A stretch of 64,000 bases of DNA from JANXQG01 sp963824275 (GCA_963824275.1 CAWGOT010000003.1:558001-622000); one strand, 5' to 3'. Shown: positions 1-9,496, counted from the stretch's first letter. Notes: generated from the letters alone by a model not told the origin. Program-made: numbers and translations.

Positions 1-3000
1 CGTGTCCTTGATCGACTCGCCCACGTAGGCGATGGCCGGCGTCTGGCTGGTGTTGATCGTATCGACGTTCACCGTCTCCGCCGCCGTGCCGCTGGTGACG
101 GCGGCGTTCTTCGTGTCGCCATTGAAGGTCGCCACCCAGTATTCCGTGCCCACGCCCGTGGTGACGTAGCCCGGCGACGTGGCCGTGGCCGTGCTGCCGC
201 TGATCGTGACCGTCACGGGCGACGACGTGAAGAGCGGCGTGCCCGTGGCGCTGCTGTTGTTGTACAGCTTGAAGGTCACCGTGTCGCTGCTGCTGGGGCT
301 CACCAGGCCGGTGACCGTGGCCGTGTCCTTGATCGACTCGCCCACGTAGGCGATGGCCGGCGTCTGGCTGGTGTTGATCGTATCGACGTTCACCGTCTCC
401 GCGGCCGTGCCGCTGCTGACGGCGGCGTTGTTCGTGTCGCCATTGAAGGTGGCCACCCAGTATTCCGTGCCCACGCCGGTGGTGACGTAGCCCGGCGACG
501 TGGCCGTGGCCGTGCTGCCGCTGATGCTCACCGTCACGGGCGACGAGGTGTAGAGCGGCGTGCCCGTGGCGGTGCCGTTGTTGTACAGCTTGAAGGTCAC
601 CGTGTCGCTGCTGCTGGGGCTCACCAGGCCGGTGACCGTGGCCGTGTCGCTGATCGACTCGCCCACGTAGGCGATGGCCGGCGTCTGGCTGGTGTTGATC
701 GTATCGACGTTCACCGTCTCCGCGGCGGTGCCGCTGGTGACGGCGGCGTTCTTCGTGTCGCCATTGAAGGTCGCCACCCAGTATTCCGTGCCCACGCCGG
801 TGGTGGTGTAGCCCGGTGAGGTGGCCGTGGCCGTGCTGCCGCTGATGCTCACCGTCACGGGCGACGAGGTGTAGAGCGGCGTGCCGCTGGCGCTGCTGTT
901 GTTGTACAGCTTGAAGGTCACCGTGTCGCTGCTGCTGGGGCTCACCAGGCCGGTGACCGTGGCCGTGTCGCTGATCGATTCGCCCACGTAGGCGATGGCC
1001 GGCGTCTGGCTGGTGTTGATCGTATCGACGTTCACCGTCTCCGCCGCGGTGCCGCTGGTGACGGCGGCGTTGTTCGTGTCGCCATTGAAGGTCGCCACCC
1101 AGTATTCCGTGCCCACGCCGGTGGTGACGTAGCCGGGCGAGGTGGCCGTGGCCGTGCTGCCGCTGATGCTCACCGTCACGGGCGACGACGTGAAGAGCGG
1201 CGTGCCGCTGGCGGTGCTGTTGTTGTACAGCTTGAAGGTCACCGTGTCGCTGCTGCTGGGGCTCACCAGGCCGGTGACCGTGGCCGTGTCGCTGATCGAT
1301 TCGCCCACGTAGGCGATGGCCGGCGTCTGGCTGGTGTTGATCGTATCGACGTTCACCGTCTCCGCGGCGGTGCCGCTGGTGACGGCGGCGTTGTTCGTGT
1401 CGCCATTGAAGGTCGCCACCCAGTATTCCGTGCCCACGCCGGTGGTGACGTAGCCGGGCGAGGTGGCCGTGGCCGTGCTGCCGCTGATGCTCACCGTCAC
1501 GGGCGACGACGTGAAGAGCGGCGTGCCGCTGGCGGTGCTGTTGTTGTACAGCTTGAAGGTCACCGTGTCGCTGCTGCTGGGGCTCACCAGGCCGGTGACC
1601 GTGGCCGTGTCGCTGATCGACTCGCCCACGTAGGCCATGGCCGGCGTCTGGCTGGTGTTGATCGTATCGACGTTCACCGTCTCCGCGGCCGTGCCGCTGC
1701 TGACGGCGGCGTTGTTGGTGTCGCCATTGAAGGTGGCCACCCAGTATTCCGTGCCCACGCCGGTGGTGACGTAGCCCGGCGACGTGGCCGTGGCCGTGCT
1801 GCCGCTGATCGTGACCGTCACGGGCGACGAGGTGTAGAGCGGCGTGCCGCTGGCGGTGCTGTTGTTGTACAGCTTGAAGGTCACCGTGTCGCTGCTGCTG
1901 GGGCTCACCAGGCCGGTGACCGTGGCCGTGTCGCTGATCGACTCGCCCACGTAGGCGATGGCCGGCGTCTGGCTGGTGTTGATCGTATCGACGTTCACCG
2001 TCTCCGCGGCGGTGCCGCTGCTGACGGCGGCGTTGTTGGTGTCGCCATTGAAGGTGGCCACCCAGTATTCCGTGCCCACGCCGGTCGTGGTGTAGCCCGG
2101 CGAGGTGGCCGTGGCCGTGCTGCCGCTGATGCTCACCGTTACGGGCGACGACGTGAAGAGCGGCGTGCCGCTGGCGGTGCTATTGTTGTACAGCTTGAAG
2201 GTCACCGTGTCGCTGCTGCTGGGGCTCACTAGGCCGGTCACCGTGGCCGTGTCGCTGATCGACTCGCCCACGTAGGCGATGGCCGGCGTCTGGCTGGTGT
2301 TGATCGTATCGACGTTCACCGTCTCGGCGGCCGTGCCGCTCGTCACGGCGGCGTTGTTGGTGTCGCCATTGAAGGTCGCCACCCAGTATTCCGTGCCCAC
2401 GCCGGTGGTAGTGTAGCCCGGCGACGTGGCCGTGGCCGTGCTGCCGCTGATGCTCACCGTTACGGGCGACGAGGTGTAGAGCGGCGTGCCGCTGGCGGTG
2501 CTGTTGTTGTACAGCTTGAAGGTCACCGTGTCGCTGCTGCTGGGGCTCATCAGGCCGGTGACCGTGGCCGTGTCGCTGATCGACTCGCCCACGTAGGCGA
2601 TGGCCGGCGTCTGGCTGGTGTTGATCGTATCGACGTTCACCGTCTCGGCGGCGGTGCCGCTGGTGACGGCGGCGTTGTTCGTGTCGCCAATGAAGGTGGC
2701 CACCCAGTATTCCGTGCCCACGCCGGTGGTGACGTAGCCCGGCGACGTGGCCGTGGCCGTGCTCCCGCTGATGCTCACCGTCACGGGCGACGAGGTGTAG
2801 AGCGGCGTGCCGCTGGCGGTGCTGTTGTTGTACAGCTTGAAGGTCACCGTGTCGCTGCTGCTGGGGCTCACCAGGCCGGTGACCGTGGCCGTGTCGCTGA
2901 TCGACTCGCCCACGTAGGCGATGGCCGGCGTCTGGCTGGTGTTGATCGTATCGACGTTCACCGTCTCGGCGGCCGTGCCGCTCGTCACGGCGGCGTTGTT

Positions 3001-3290
3001 GGTGTCGCCATTGAAGGTCGCCACCCAGTATTCCGTGCCCACGCCGGTGGTAGTGTAGCCCGGCGACGTGGCCGTGGCCGTGCTGCCGCTGATGCTCACC
3101 GTTACGGGCGACGAGGTGTAGAGCGGCGTGCCGCTGGCGGTGCTGTTGTTGTACAGCTTGAAGGTCACCGTGTCGCTGCTGCTGGGGCTCACCAGGCCGG
3201 TGATCGTGGCCGTGTCGCTGATCGACTCGCCCACGTAGGCGATGGCCGGCGTCTGGCTGGTATTGATCGCGTCGAGGTTCAGCGGCTCGG
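1..3290 (-). repeat. Tandem array of 321-bp coding repeats (at least 10 copies)
   Basis: The unit recurs exactly every 321 bp (CGTGTCSYTGATCGA at 1, 322, 643, 964, 1285, 1606, 1927, 2248, 2569, 2890 and 3211), so each copy is 107 codons with no indels. Copies differ at a few scattered positions, for example F/Y before TSSPVTV and K/N in GDTKN/GDTNN, in a mosaic pattern that suggests exchange between copies. The encoded unit contains TPAIAYVGESI, DTVTFKLYNN and EYWVATFNGDT and looks like a bacterial Ig-like beta-sandwich. The array continues past the left edge, so the true copy number is unknown and assembly collapse is possible. Confidence 0.97.
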
Positions 3291-5445
3291 GGCTGCTGGT
3301 CGCGGTCGAGTAGTCCGCACTGCCGGGGTTGTACGTCGCCGAAAAATCGTAATCCGTGCCCGCCGGCAAAGGCCCGGTTGGGGCGCTGTTGGGGATCGTG
3401 CCATCAGCTTTCAACGATACCGTATCGGTCCAGGTTTTCGAGCCGGGGGCGCCGCTCCAGCCTGTCGGCGCACTCAAACCGGCCAACTCCGAACCGCTGA
3501 AGGAATAAGTGACGCTGCCCGTGGGCGTTAAACCGGGCAGCAGGCTGTCGAACGTTGCCGTGTCCTCGACCGAAATGCCCGCCGGCGCGGGCAAAACCAG
3601 TGGAGCCGCATACCCGCTCGGGAAGACCTGGAAGATGCTGGTATCGACGCTGGGCGTCACCGGGACGACATTCTCCGGCTCGGCGCCGAAAGTGCTGTTG
3701 GAGGCGGAGTTGAAGGGGTCGCCGCTAAATGCGGCCACCCATTCGTAGGTCCCCCCCACGGTCGGCGCATATCCGCTGGACGTGCTTGCGCCGTAGCTGA
3801 CGTTGCTGCCGCTGCCCGTGGTGCTGACCGTCTCCGTGTCGCTGAAAACGTCGTTGCTGTAGCCGGGACTGCTGGCGTTGGGAATAGGGGTGACCCCCGG
3901 CGCGAAGAGGTAGAACGTGATCGTGCCGGGCACGAGGTTATCGCCCACCAAGCCCTGCAACGTCGCCGAATCGGTAAGCGTGCCGCCGCTGCCCAGCACG
4001 ACCGTCCCGCCCGCGACGGTGACGACCTCCGGGGCACTCACGATGTCGTAGGAACCAACCGTCACCGGCTCGGCGGTGGCGCCGCTGCTGACGATGGCGT
4101 TGTTCGCGTCGCCGTTGTAGGTCGCGACCCAGTAGTCGGTGCCGGTGGCCGTGGGGATGTAGCCCGGCGAGGTGGCCGTGCCGCTGCTGCCATTGATGGC
4201 AAGCGGCACATCGGCGTCGCTGACCAGCAGCGTGCCGGCCGAATTGTACAGGTTGAACGTCACCGTCTCGCTGCCGCTCGGACTGACCAGGCCGGTAACG
4301 GTGGCTTCATCGGCGATCGAACTGCCGATGGTGGTGCTGGCTGGCTGCTGGCTGGTGGTGATCGTGTCCCCGTTCCCAAAGTTGAAGCTCTCCGCGGCGA
4401 TCATTCCCTGGGTGCCCACAACGGCAGGGGGCGGCTGGGTATAGTTTAGGAAAATAATTGGCTCGCTCTTGCCCACGGCGTCGTTGAGATAGACAGCCTC
4501 CTGAGCCTCAGCGGCTGACAACTGCGCAGCGGTGGTGTACGGTAAAATGTTCTGAATGCCTGAAATATTGCTGCCGTATTCCAGATCCCAAATCGCCAAC
4601 TGAAGTCCCGCGGCGTCCGTCTCCGTCATGTCGTTGGGCGTGTACGCGAGGTTCTGGAGGACGTTGTAGGCGTACTGGTTGTAAAGATAGCCAATCTCGC
4701 CAAGATCTTGGGTAGTGAACGTGGCCTGGCCGCCGTTGGTGTTTGGCGTAAGACTGGGCATGACGTTGTAGATGTTTGCGCCATCGCCGAGGCTGTTGAA
4801 GAGGTCGCTGCACAGGGACAAAAACTGGCTCGTGTAAGCCGTGTTTCCGATGCTTCCCGCGACCGTCAGCGGGAACTCGCCGACGGTATTGGATTGGGAA
4901 TTGCCATAGAACGTGTAGCTGTAATATTCCCACTTATTCCTTGCAAAGAAATCACCGGAGTTGAAAGTCACCGTCAAGGAATTCGGATCAACCAGACTCA
5001 CCTGGATCGTCTGGGAGTTCAGACTGGTGGCGGGATCGATCTGCGAAAGAACTTGCGTGCCGGTGTTTACGTATCCAACAGGAGGCGTCTCAACAATATC
5101 GTAAGTTCCGGGGTTAAGACCAGTACTGCCATAAGAGGTCGCGACGTTGCAGTCGCTGAACAAGTAATAACCGTTCGGACCGCTAGTGGTCGTCGCCAAA
5201 AGGTTGTGGCTGGTGTCGTAGAGCTGTACCGTGGCTCCGTTCAGGGTGCTGTCGGTTGGGTCGAGGGTGCTGTCGTTGTTGTAATCGATAAAAACGGTGC
5301 CCTGGAGAAAAGCCCCGGCGGAGAGCAAATGCCGCTTTTCCAACGGCTCAATGGCCAGCAACCGCTTTCCAAGGTGGCGTTTTGCGCGATCAGACGACCT
5401 GGTCCCTGATGCTTGACGGATCGTGGACTTTTGCTTCCGGCTCAT
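1..5445 (-). CDS. Giant repetitive surface protein, 3' end outside window (LEPR-XLL / SdrD-B / thioester-like / Ig-like repeats)
   Basis: One uninterrupted frame of 1815 codons reads leftward from ATG at 5445, with the Shine-Dalgarno TAGGAG about six bases upstream, and leaves the window without a stop. In order: a basic N-terminus followed by IEPLEKRHLLS (residues 32-42), an LEPR-XLL-type motif seen at the start of long planctomycete surface proteins; an SdrD-B-like domain (about 47-125, starting GTVFIDYNND, with an NPGTYDIVE strand); a domain of about 170 residues with FLSLCSDLF (Cys212) and GLQLAIWDLEYG (Gln282), which resembles the Cys and Gln motifs of internal-thioester domains; one divergent Ig-like domain (about 362-467); two other beta-rich domains (about 468-718); then at least ten 107-residue Ig-like repeats. 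No conventional signal peptide stands out. A secreted or surface-anchored fibrous adhesin is the likeliest role; the thioester call is an inference from two motifs. Confidence 0.85.
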   Translation of the reverse strand, partial: MSRKQKSTIRQASGTRSSDRAKRHLGKRLLAIEPLEKRHLLSAGAFLQGTVFIDYNNDSTLDPTDSTLNGATVQLYDTSHNLLATTTSGPNGYYLFSDCNVATSYGSTGLNPGTYDIVETPPVGYVNTGTQVLSQIDPATSLNSQTIQVSLVDPNSLTVTFNSGDFFARNKWEYYSYTFYGNSQSNTVGEFPLTVAGSIGNTAYTSQFLSLCSDLFNSLGDGANIYNVMPSLTPNTNGGQATFTTQDLGEIGYLYNQYAYNVLQNLAYTPNDMTETDAAGLQLAIWDLEYGSNISGIQNILPYTTAAQLSAAEAQEAVYLNDAVGKSEPIIFLNYTQPPPAVVGTQGMIAAESFNFGNGDTITTSQQPASTTIGSSIADEATVTGLVSPSGSETVTFNLYNSAGTLLVSDADVPLAINGSSGTATSPGYIPTATGTDYWVATYNGDANNAIVSSGATAEPVTVGSYDIVSAPEVVTVAGGTVVLGSGGTLTDSATLQGLVGDNLVPGTITFYLFAPGVTPIPNASSPGYSNDVFSDTETVSTTGSGSNVSYGASTSSGYAPTVGGTYEWVAAFSGDPFNSASNSTFGAEPENVVPVTPSVDTSIFQVFPSGYAAPLVLPAPAGISVEDTATFDSLLPGLTPTGSVTYSFSGSELAGLSAPTGWSGAPGSKTWTDTVSLKADGTIPNSAPTGPLPAGTDYDFSATYNPGSADYSTATSSPEPLNLDAINTSQTPAIAYVGESISDTATITGLVSPSSSDTVTFKLYNNSTASGTPLYTSSPVTVSISGSTATATSPGYTTTGVGTEYWVATFNGDTNNAAVTSGTAAETVNVDTINTSQTPAIAYVGESISDTATVTGLVSPSSSDTVTFKLYNNSTASGTPLYTSSPVTVSISGSTATATSPGYVTTGVGTEYWVATFIGDTNNAAVTSGTAAETVNVDTINTSQTPAIAYVGESISDTATVTGLMSPSSSDTVTFKLYNNSTASGTPLYTSSPVTVSISGSTATATSPGYTTTGVGTEYWVATFNGDTNNAAVTSGTAAETVNVDTINTSQTPAIAYVGESISDTATVTGLVSPSSSDTVTFKLYNNSTASGTPLFTSSPVTVSISGSTATATSPGYTTTGVGTEYWVATFNGDTNNAAVSSGTAAETVNVDTINTSQTPAIAYVGESISDTATVTGLVSPSSSDTVTFKLYNNSTASGTPLYTSSPVTVTISGSTATATSPGYVTTGVGTEYWVATFNGDTNNAAVSSGTAAETVNVDTINTSQTPAMAYVGESISDTATVTGLVSPSSSDTVTFKLYNNSTASGTPLFTSSPVTVSISGSTATATSPGYVTTGVGTEYWVATFNGDTNNAAVTSGTAAETVNVDTINTSQTPAIAYVGESISDTATVTGLVSPSSSDTVTFKLYNNSTASGTPLFTSSPVTVSISGSTATATSPGYVTTGVGTEYWVATFNGDTNNAAVTSGTAAETVNVDTINTSQTPAIAYVGESISDTATVTGLVSPSSSDTVTFKLYNNSSASGTPLYTSSPVTVSISGSTATATSPGYTTTGVGTEYWVATFNGDTKNAAVTSGTAAETVNVDTINTSQTPAIAYVGESISDTATVTGLVSPSSSDTVTFKLYNNGTATGTPLYTSSPVTVSISGSTATATSPGYVTTGVGTEYWVATFNGDTNNAAVSSGTAAETVNVDTINTSQTPAIAYVGESIKDTATVTGLVSPSSSDTVTFKLYNNSSATGTPLFTSSPVTVTISGSTATATSPGYVTTGVGTEYWVATFNGDTKNAAVTSGTAAETVNVDTINTSQTPAIAYVGESIKDT

Positions 5446-5685
5446 GATTGGCTCCTACGCGAAAATGTTGAATTTCTTGTTTTGCGGGCACGAGGGTGCC
5501 ACTTATCTTATCATCGCTCGCCTTCGGATGTCAAAACTTTTCCTCGCGGCACCCCTTTATTAGCGATTCATTAGGATCAAGACCACGCGTGCCAACTGCC
5601 GGTTGTGAGGGTTGGAACGGCAAATGGAATTAGTCCGGCCACGCGGGCCCGACACGACGTGCGGCAAGCCACCGGCGAAAGACTG

Positions 5686-5821
5686 GTTTCAGCCGATGAT
5701 CTTACGAACGAGCGCGGGGAAAACTGACCGGCAGAGCGACTTTCCATCACGGCGGAGCGTGATGAGTACACTCATTGATTCGCCGGTTTCAGCCGATCTT
5801 ACCAACGGGCGCGGGGAAAAC
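5686..5821. repeat. Two-copy direct repeat with GTTTC...AAAAC ends
   Basis: GTTTCAGCCGAT...GCGGGGAAAAC occurs at 5686-5724 (39 nt) and at 5786-5821 (36 nt). The copies differ by one GAT triplet and a few substitutions, and TGACYGGCAG follows both. The 61-nt interval contains a dispersed palindrome. On the minus strand each starts GTTTTCCCCGCGC and ends GGCTGAAAC, which superficially resembles a CRISPR repeat, but there are only two unequal copies and no cas genes. Confidence 0.7.
5745..5771. repeat. Dispersed palindrome, CACGSCGGAGCGTG family
   Basis: CATCACGGCGGAGCGTGATG followed by AGTACA. The same core (TCACGCGGAGCGTGATGAGTAC) occurs at 12480-12503, inverted at 12451-12475, and at 49372-49395 and 49417-49440. 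It is a short REP-like hairpin. Confidence 0.75.
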
Positions 5822-5951
5822 TGACTGGCAGATTGCGACCCACACTCCGCTGAAATCAGCGAAGATGCGAGATACCCGCCCATCGCGTAAACACGACGCA
5901 CTGCCTCCGCGACTGGTCCTTGCGTTATCGTTCGGGGCGCGGTGGACCCGA

Positions 5952-6131
5952 TCAGCCACAACGTCTTCGTCCGCGCCAAAGCCAGCCGATCAAGCCCATT
6001 ACGGCGAGCCCGCCCAACGCGACAATCGATGACGGTTCGGGAACGGGTGGTGGTCCGCCAGCGAAGGCTGGGCTTGCCATCATCGCAAGCGCCATCAGCA
6101 CAAACAAGGGCACAATAAGCCGCAATCTCAT
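5952..6131 (-). CDS. Minimal PEP-CTERM peptide (59 aa)
   Basis: ATG at 6131 has AGGAG five bases upstream, which fixes this start over a longer in-frame one at 6170. The peptide is a signal peptide (MRLRLIVPLFVLMALAMMAS, cleavage after AFA) followed almost at once by a PEP-CTERM sorting signal: VPEPSS, a hydrophobic stretch (IVALGGLAVMGLIGWLW) and a basic tail (RGRRR). PEP-CTERM signals are processed by exosortase; after signal-peptidase and exosortase cleavage only about six residues (GGPPP and V) would remain. It is either a remnant of a larger exported protein whose middle was lost or a real micro-substrate. No exosortase gene is in the window. Confidence 0.75.
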   Translation of the reverse strand: MRLRLIVPLFVLMALAMMASPAFAGGPPPVPEPSSIVALGGLAVMGLIGWLWRGRRRCG

Positions 6132-7222
6132 AGCATCTCCTGGATTAAGCGGCAGGACAAACGCGGACACAAACTAGATGCGTCCCCGTACCGACCTGCG
6201 GCTGGTGTTCATAAAATGTATATCTAGTAAGAGCGTGTTGACCACCCCCAAAATTATGGATGCACCAACAATGCAACATTATAAATCAGTATCATATAGG
6301 CCGCCGATCCAGGATTCCTGACAACAAGCGATAAAAAATGTCGTAAATCAAGAAGGGGGGGTGCGCATTTTCCGGTTTCTCGGAGTTTGGGAGGCGGAAA
6401 TGACGTGGCGAGCGGAGTCGACTGCCGATTTGGCAGGCCGTCCCTTGTGTACGGACGTTCCCTTGCCGGTTTTGGCAGCCCCGGCGGGTCGAGGGACTTG
6501 ATCCAACGGTCCGGCGGCACCCTGCCTCCGGCCGCAAGTCCTTAAAGTATGGATAGTTATGGTATAATATGGAATATTTGCCGCAATTGGCACGCGGATT
6601 GCTAGGCAAGAGGGGACTTGCGCTGGCAGTCGCGGCAGGCATGAGGCCGCCGCAGGGCAACCGTTGGGACGCCCTGCGCTCCATCGATTGGGAAGCGCCG
6701 ATGCCCCGCCCGCGCCATGCGGCGGAAGCTGCTCTTTGACAATTTGCAAAACCAAGACCGCCCCCGGCGCAGGCCAGCGCCGGGGGCAAGGCGAAAAGTG
6801 CGCCCTCGCGACCAGCAACGCAACGGGAGAGAAGGGACTATCGACAGAAACATGGCGGACAGAAAAATGGCGGACATGCCCTTCTCTAGAGAAAAAAGGA
6901 ATTTATTGACCCAGCTATCGGAATTTTCGCTAGAAGTGTCCCACAAGCCAGGCTATGATCCATTGCTCAATTTTTTCTTTGCGTTAGGATTGATGAGTGA
7001 AGGTTGTTCCGAATCTAGTGAAAACCGCGGCTTTGCGCTTGGTGCCGGCTGGTTGGCTGTTCCCCGCCAGGAACCAGAATTTGAAATCTGCGATTTGAGA
7101 TCTGCAATTTGCCATCATTCCCCAAAAACTTTTCCGTCTAGCTAAATTGGACAACTTGGGCTAAGCCTGCCGATAAACAAAAATGTCCCGGCTTAATACC
7201 TCCCCTCGCGTCTGAACTCATT
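6132..7222. other. Gene-poor stretch before the GH57 gene
   Basis: About 1.1 kb without a convincing coding region: overlapping short frames on both strands show no family features. A TATAAT box at 6563-6568 lies in an AT-rich patch, but its -35 partner is weak. Near 7077-7115 there is a degenerate copy of the AT-rich GAAATC(C/T)GA repeat that recurs at 27905-28029 and 57460-57495. A small RNA cannot be excluded. Confidence 0.5.
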
Positions 7223-9394
7223 ATGCCCAATCCCATCCGTCTGATCCTCGCTCTCCACAATCACCAGCCCATCGGCAACTTCGAACACGTTTTCCAACAG
7301 GCCTACGAAGACAGTTATCTGCCGTTTCTCGACGTTTTCAGCCGCTACGAGTCGTTGCGGATCGCCCTGCACACCAGCGGCTCGCTGATGGAATGGCTCG
7401 ACGCGGTCCACCCCGAGTATGTCGACCGCCTGGCCGAACTGGCCGCCAAGGGCCGCATCGAGATCATCGGCGGGGCCCAATTTGAGCCGATCCTGGCGAT
7501 GATCCCCAGCCGCGACCGCGTGGGCCAGATCCGCAGCTACACCCGCTGGCTGCAAAACCGCCTCGGCACCACCGTCCGCGGCATGTGGGTCCCCGAACGG
7601 GTCTGGGAACAGGCCTTCACCCACGACCTGGTCAACGCCGGCATCGAATATACGATCCTCGACGACTTCCACTTCAAGATGGCCGGCCTCACCGATTCGC
7701 AGCTCCAGGGCTACCTGATCACCGAAGACGAGGGCTGCGTGCTGAGCGTCTTCCCCGGCAGCGAGAAGCTGCGGTACACGATCCCCTTCGCCTCGCCCGA
7801 AGAGACGATCGCCCACCTGGCCCGGCTCTCGGAGCAGCGGCCGGGGGCGGTCTGCCTCTTCGGCGACGACGGCGAGAAGTTCGGCACCTGGCCGGAAACG
7901 AAGAAGCACGTCTACCAGGACGGCTGGCTCTGCCGCTTCTTCGACGCCCTGACGGCCAACCAGAGCTGGCTCCAGATCACCACGCCCTCGGAGACGATCG
8001 ACAACGTGCCGCCGGTGGGCAAGGTCTACCTGCCCGATTGCAGCTATCGCGAGATGACGGAGTGGGCGCTGCCCACCGAGCAGTTGGTGGAGTACGAGCG
8101 GATCACGCACGAGATGCACGGCGACGCCCGGCTGGCGGCCTTGCAGCGGTTCGTGGGCGGCGGCTTCTGGCGGAACTTCAAGCTCAAGTACCCCGAGGCC
8201 GACGAGATGTACTGTCGCATGATGATGGTCAGCCGCCGCTTGCAGGAGGCGATCGACGACGGCGCCACGGGCAAGCTCGTCGAGCAGGCCCGCACGCAGC
8301 TCTACCGGGCGCAGTGCAACTGCGGCCACTGGCATGGGGCCTTCGGCGGGATCTACCTGCCGCACCTCCGCAACGCGGTCTATCGCTGCCTGATCGCGGC
8401 CGACGAGACGCTCGACCGCCTGGCCAATCGCCCTGAGACGTGGGTCGAGGCCACGGCCGACGACTACAATTTCGACGCCCGGCAGGAGATTCGCCTATCC
8501 AACGATCAGATGATGGCCTTGATCGTGCCCAGCCGCGGCGGGATGCTCGCGGAGTTGGACGTCCGCCGCATCCGGCACAACCTGCTGGCCACGCTCTCGC
8601 GGCAGCCCGAGGCCTATCACCGCAAGGTGCTGGCCGGCTTGAACCAGTCCAACGGCAACTGCGCCAGCATCCACGACCGCGTGGTCTTCAAGCAGGCCGA
8701 CCTCGATCAGCGGATCCAGTACGACAAGTACCCGCGGAAGGGCCTGATCGATCTCTTCTACGACAACGAGACGACGCTCGCCGGCGTGGCCTCGGGCCAG
8801 GCGGCCGTGCGGAGCGATTTCACGCACGCCAACTACGAAGCCAAGATCCGCCGCAACGCAGAGCGCATCCAGGTGCAGATGGTGCATGACGGCTGGGCCT
8901 GCGGCGTGCCCGTGCGGATCACCAAGGGCCTGACGCTCGACGCCGGCAGCGCCACGCTGGCAATCGCCTATCTGCTGGAAGGGCTGCCACAGGATCGGCC
9001 CTTGCACTTCGCCGTGGAGATGAACTTTGCCGGCCTGCCCTCGGGGGCCGACGATCGTTACTTCCACGACCTGGACGGCAAGCGTTTGGGACAGCTTGGG
9101 TCGAAGCTCGATCTGGGCGAGTGCCAGGGCCTGCACCTGTGCGACGAATGGCTGGGGATCGACGTCGGCCTGAAGACCTCGCGGCCGACGCATTTCTGGA
9201 CCTACCCGATCGAGACGGTCAGCCAGAGCGAGGCCGGGTTCGAGTTGGTGCATCAATCGACGGCGGTCGTGCCGCACTGGTACGTGGTGGGCGATCGCGA
9301 GGGCCGCTGGACGCTGACCATGCAGTTGAACATGGACACCGGCCGGGCCGAGAACCGCATCGCCGAGCGGATCGCGGCGGCGGCGGTGGGATAG
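7223..9394 (+). CDS. GH57 4-alpha-glucanotransferase / alpha-amylase-like protein
   Basis: A 723-residue protein with the conserved GH57 regions: HNHQPIGNF (12-20), a GGAQFEPI segment (83-90), GMWVPERVWE with the putative nucleophile Glu125, and FGDDGEKFG (213-221) with the acid/base Asp at 215 or 216. Helical and C-terminal beta-sandwich regions follow, as in the Thermococcus litoralis-type 4-alpha-glucanotransferases, and the length fits those enzymes. It would rearrange or shorten alpha-1,4-glucans in the cytoplasm, probably in glycogen metabolism; there is no signal peptide. Separating transferase from amylase activity needs biochemistry. The gene is intact, unlike many neighbours. Confidence 0.9.
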   Translation: MPNPIRLILALHNHQPIGNFEHVFQQAYEDSYLPFLDVFSRYESLRIALHTSGSLMEWLDAVHPEYVDRLAELAAKGRIEIIGGAQFEPILAMIPSRDRVGQIRSYTRWLQNRLGTTVRGMWVPERVWEQAFTHDLVNAGIEYTILDDFHFKMAGLTDSQLQGYLITEDEGCVLSVFPGSEKLRYTIPFASPEETIAHLARLSEQRPGAVCLFGDDGEKFGTWPETKKHVYQDGWLCRFFDALTANQSWLQITTPSETIDNVPPVGKVYLPDCSYREMTEWALPTEQLVEYERITHEMHGDARLAALQRFVGGGFWRNFKLKYPEADEMYCRMMMVSRRLQEAIDDGATGKLVEQARTQLYRAQCNCGHWHGAFGGIYLPHLRNAVYRCLIAADETLDRLANRPETWVEATADDYNFDARQEIRLSNDQMMALIVPSRGGMLAELDVRRIRHNLLATLSRQPEAYHRKVLAGLNQSNGNCASIHDRVVFKQADLDQRIQYDKYPRKGLIDLFYDNETTLAGVASGQAAVRSDFTHANYEAKIRRNAERIQVQMVHDGWACGVPVRITKGLTLDAGSATLAIAYLLEGLPQDRPLHFAVEMNFAGLPSGADDRYFHDLDGKRLGQLGSKLDLGECQGLHLCDEWLGIDVGLKTSRPTHFWTYPIETVSQSEAGFELVHQSTAVVPHWYVVGDREGRWTLTMQLNMDTGRAENRIAERIAAAAVG

Positions 9395-9421
9395 TACTCA
9401 GTACTAGGTACTCAGTACTTG
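9393..9421. repeat. Dispersed AGTACTCAGTACT-type repeat
   Basis: Directly after the GH57 stop: AGTACTCAGTACTAGGTACT and then CAGTACTTGCCAGC. The same sequence family, including the CAGTACTTGCCAGC end, is at 58567-58660. Confidence 0.7.
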
Positions 9422-9496
9422 CCAGCGTTCACCAATCCACGTCCTCGTCGATCGCCTTGGCCCCGAACCCGACGGCAGCCAACAGGGCCAATCGCC

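Larger units (their letters stand above)
5446..5951. other. Intergenic region upstream of the giant surface gene
   Basis: No convincing gene. It must hold the promoter of the leftward surface gene. It also holds an imperfect repeat pair (5686-5724 and 5786-5821) and one copy of the TCACGCGGAGCGTGA-type palindrome near 5745-5771, which lies between the two repeats. Confidence 0.6.

Noticed and set aside
5686..5821. CRISPR array
   Set aside because: Only two copies of unequal length, a 61-nt interval holding a dispersed palindrome, conserved flanks and no cas genes.
6563..6568. A strong promoter for a hidden RNA gene
   Set aside because: The TATAAT hexamer lacks a good -35 element and no conserved structure or terminator follows it.
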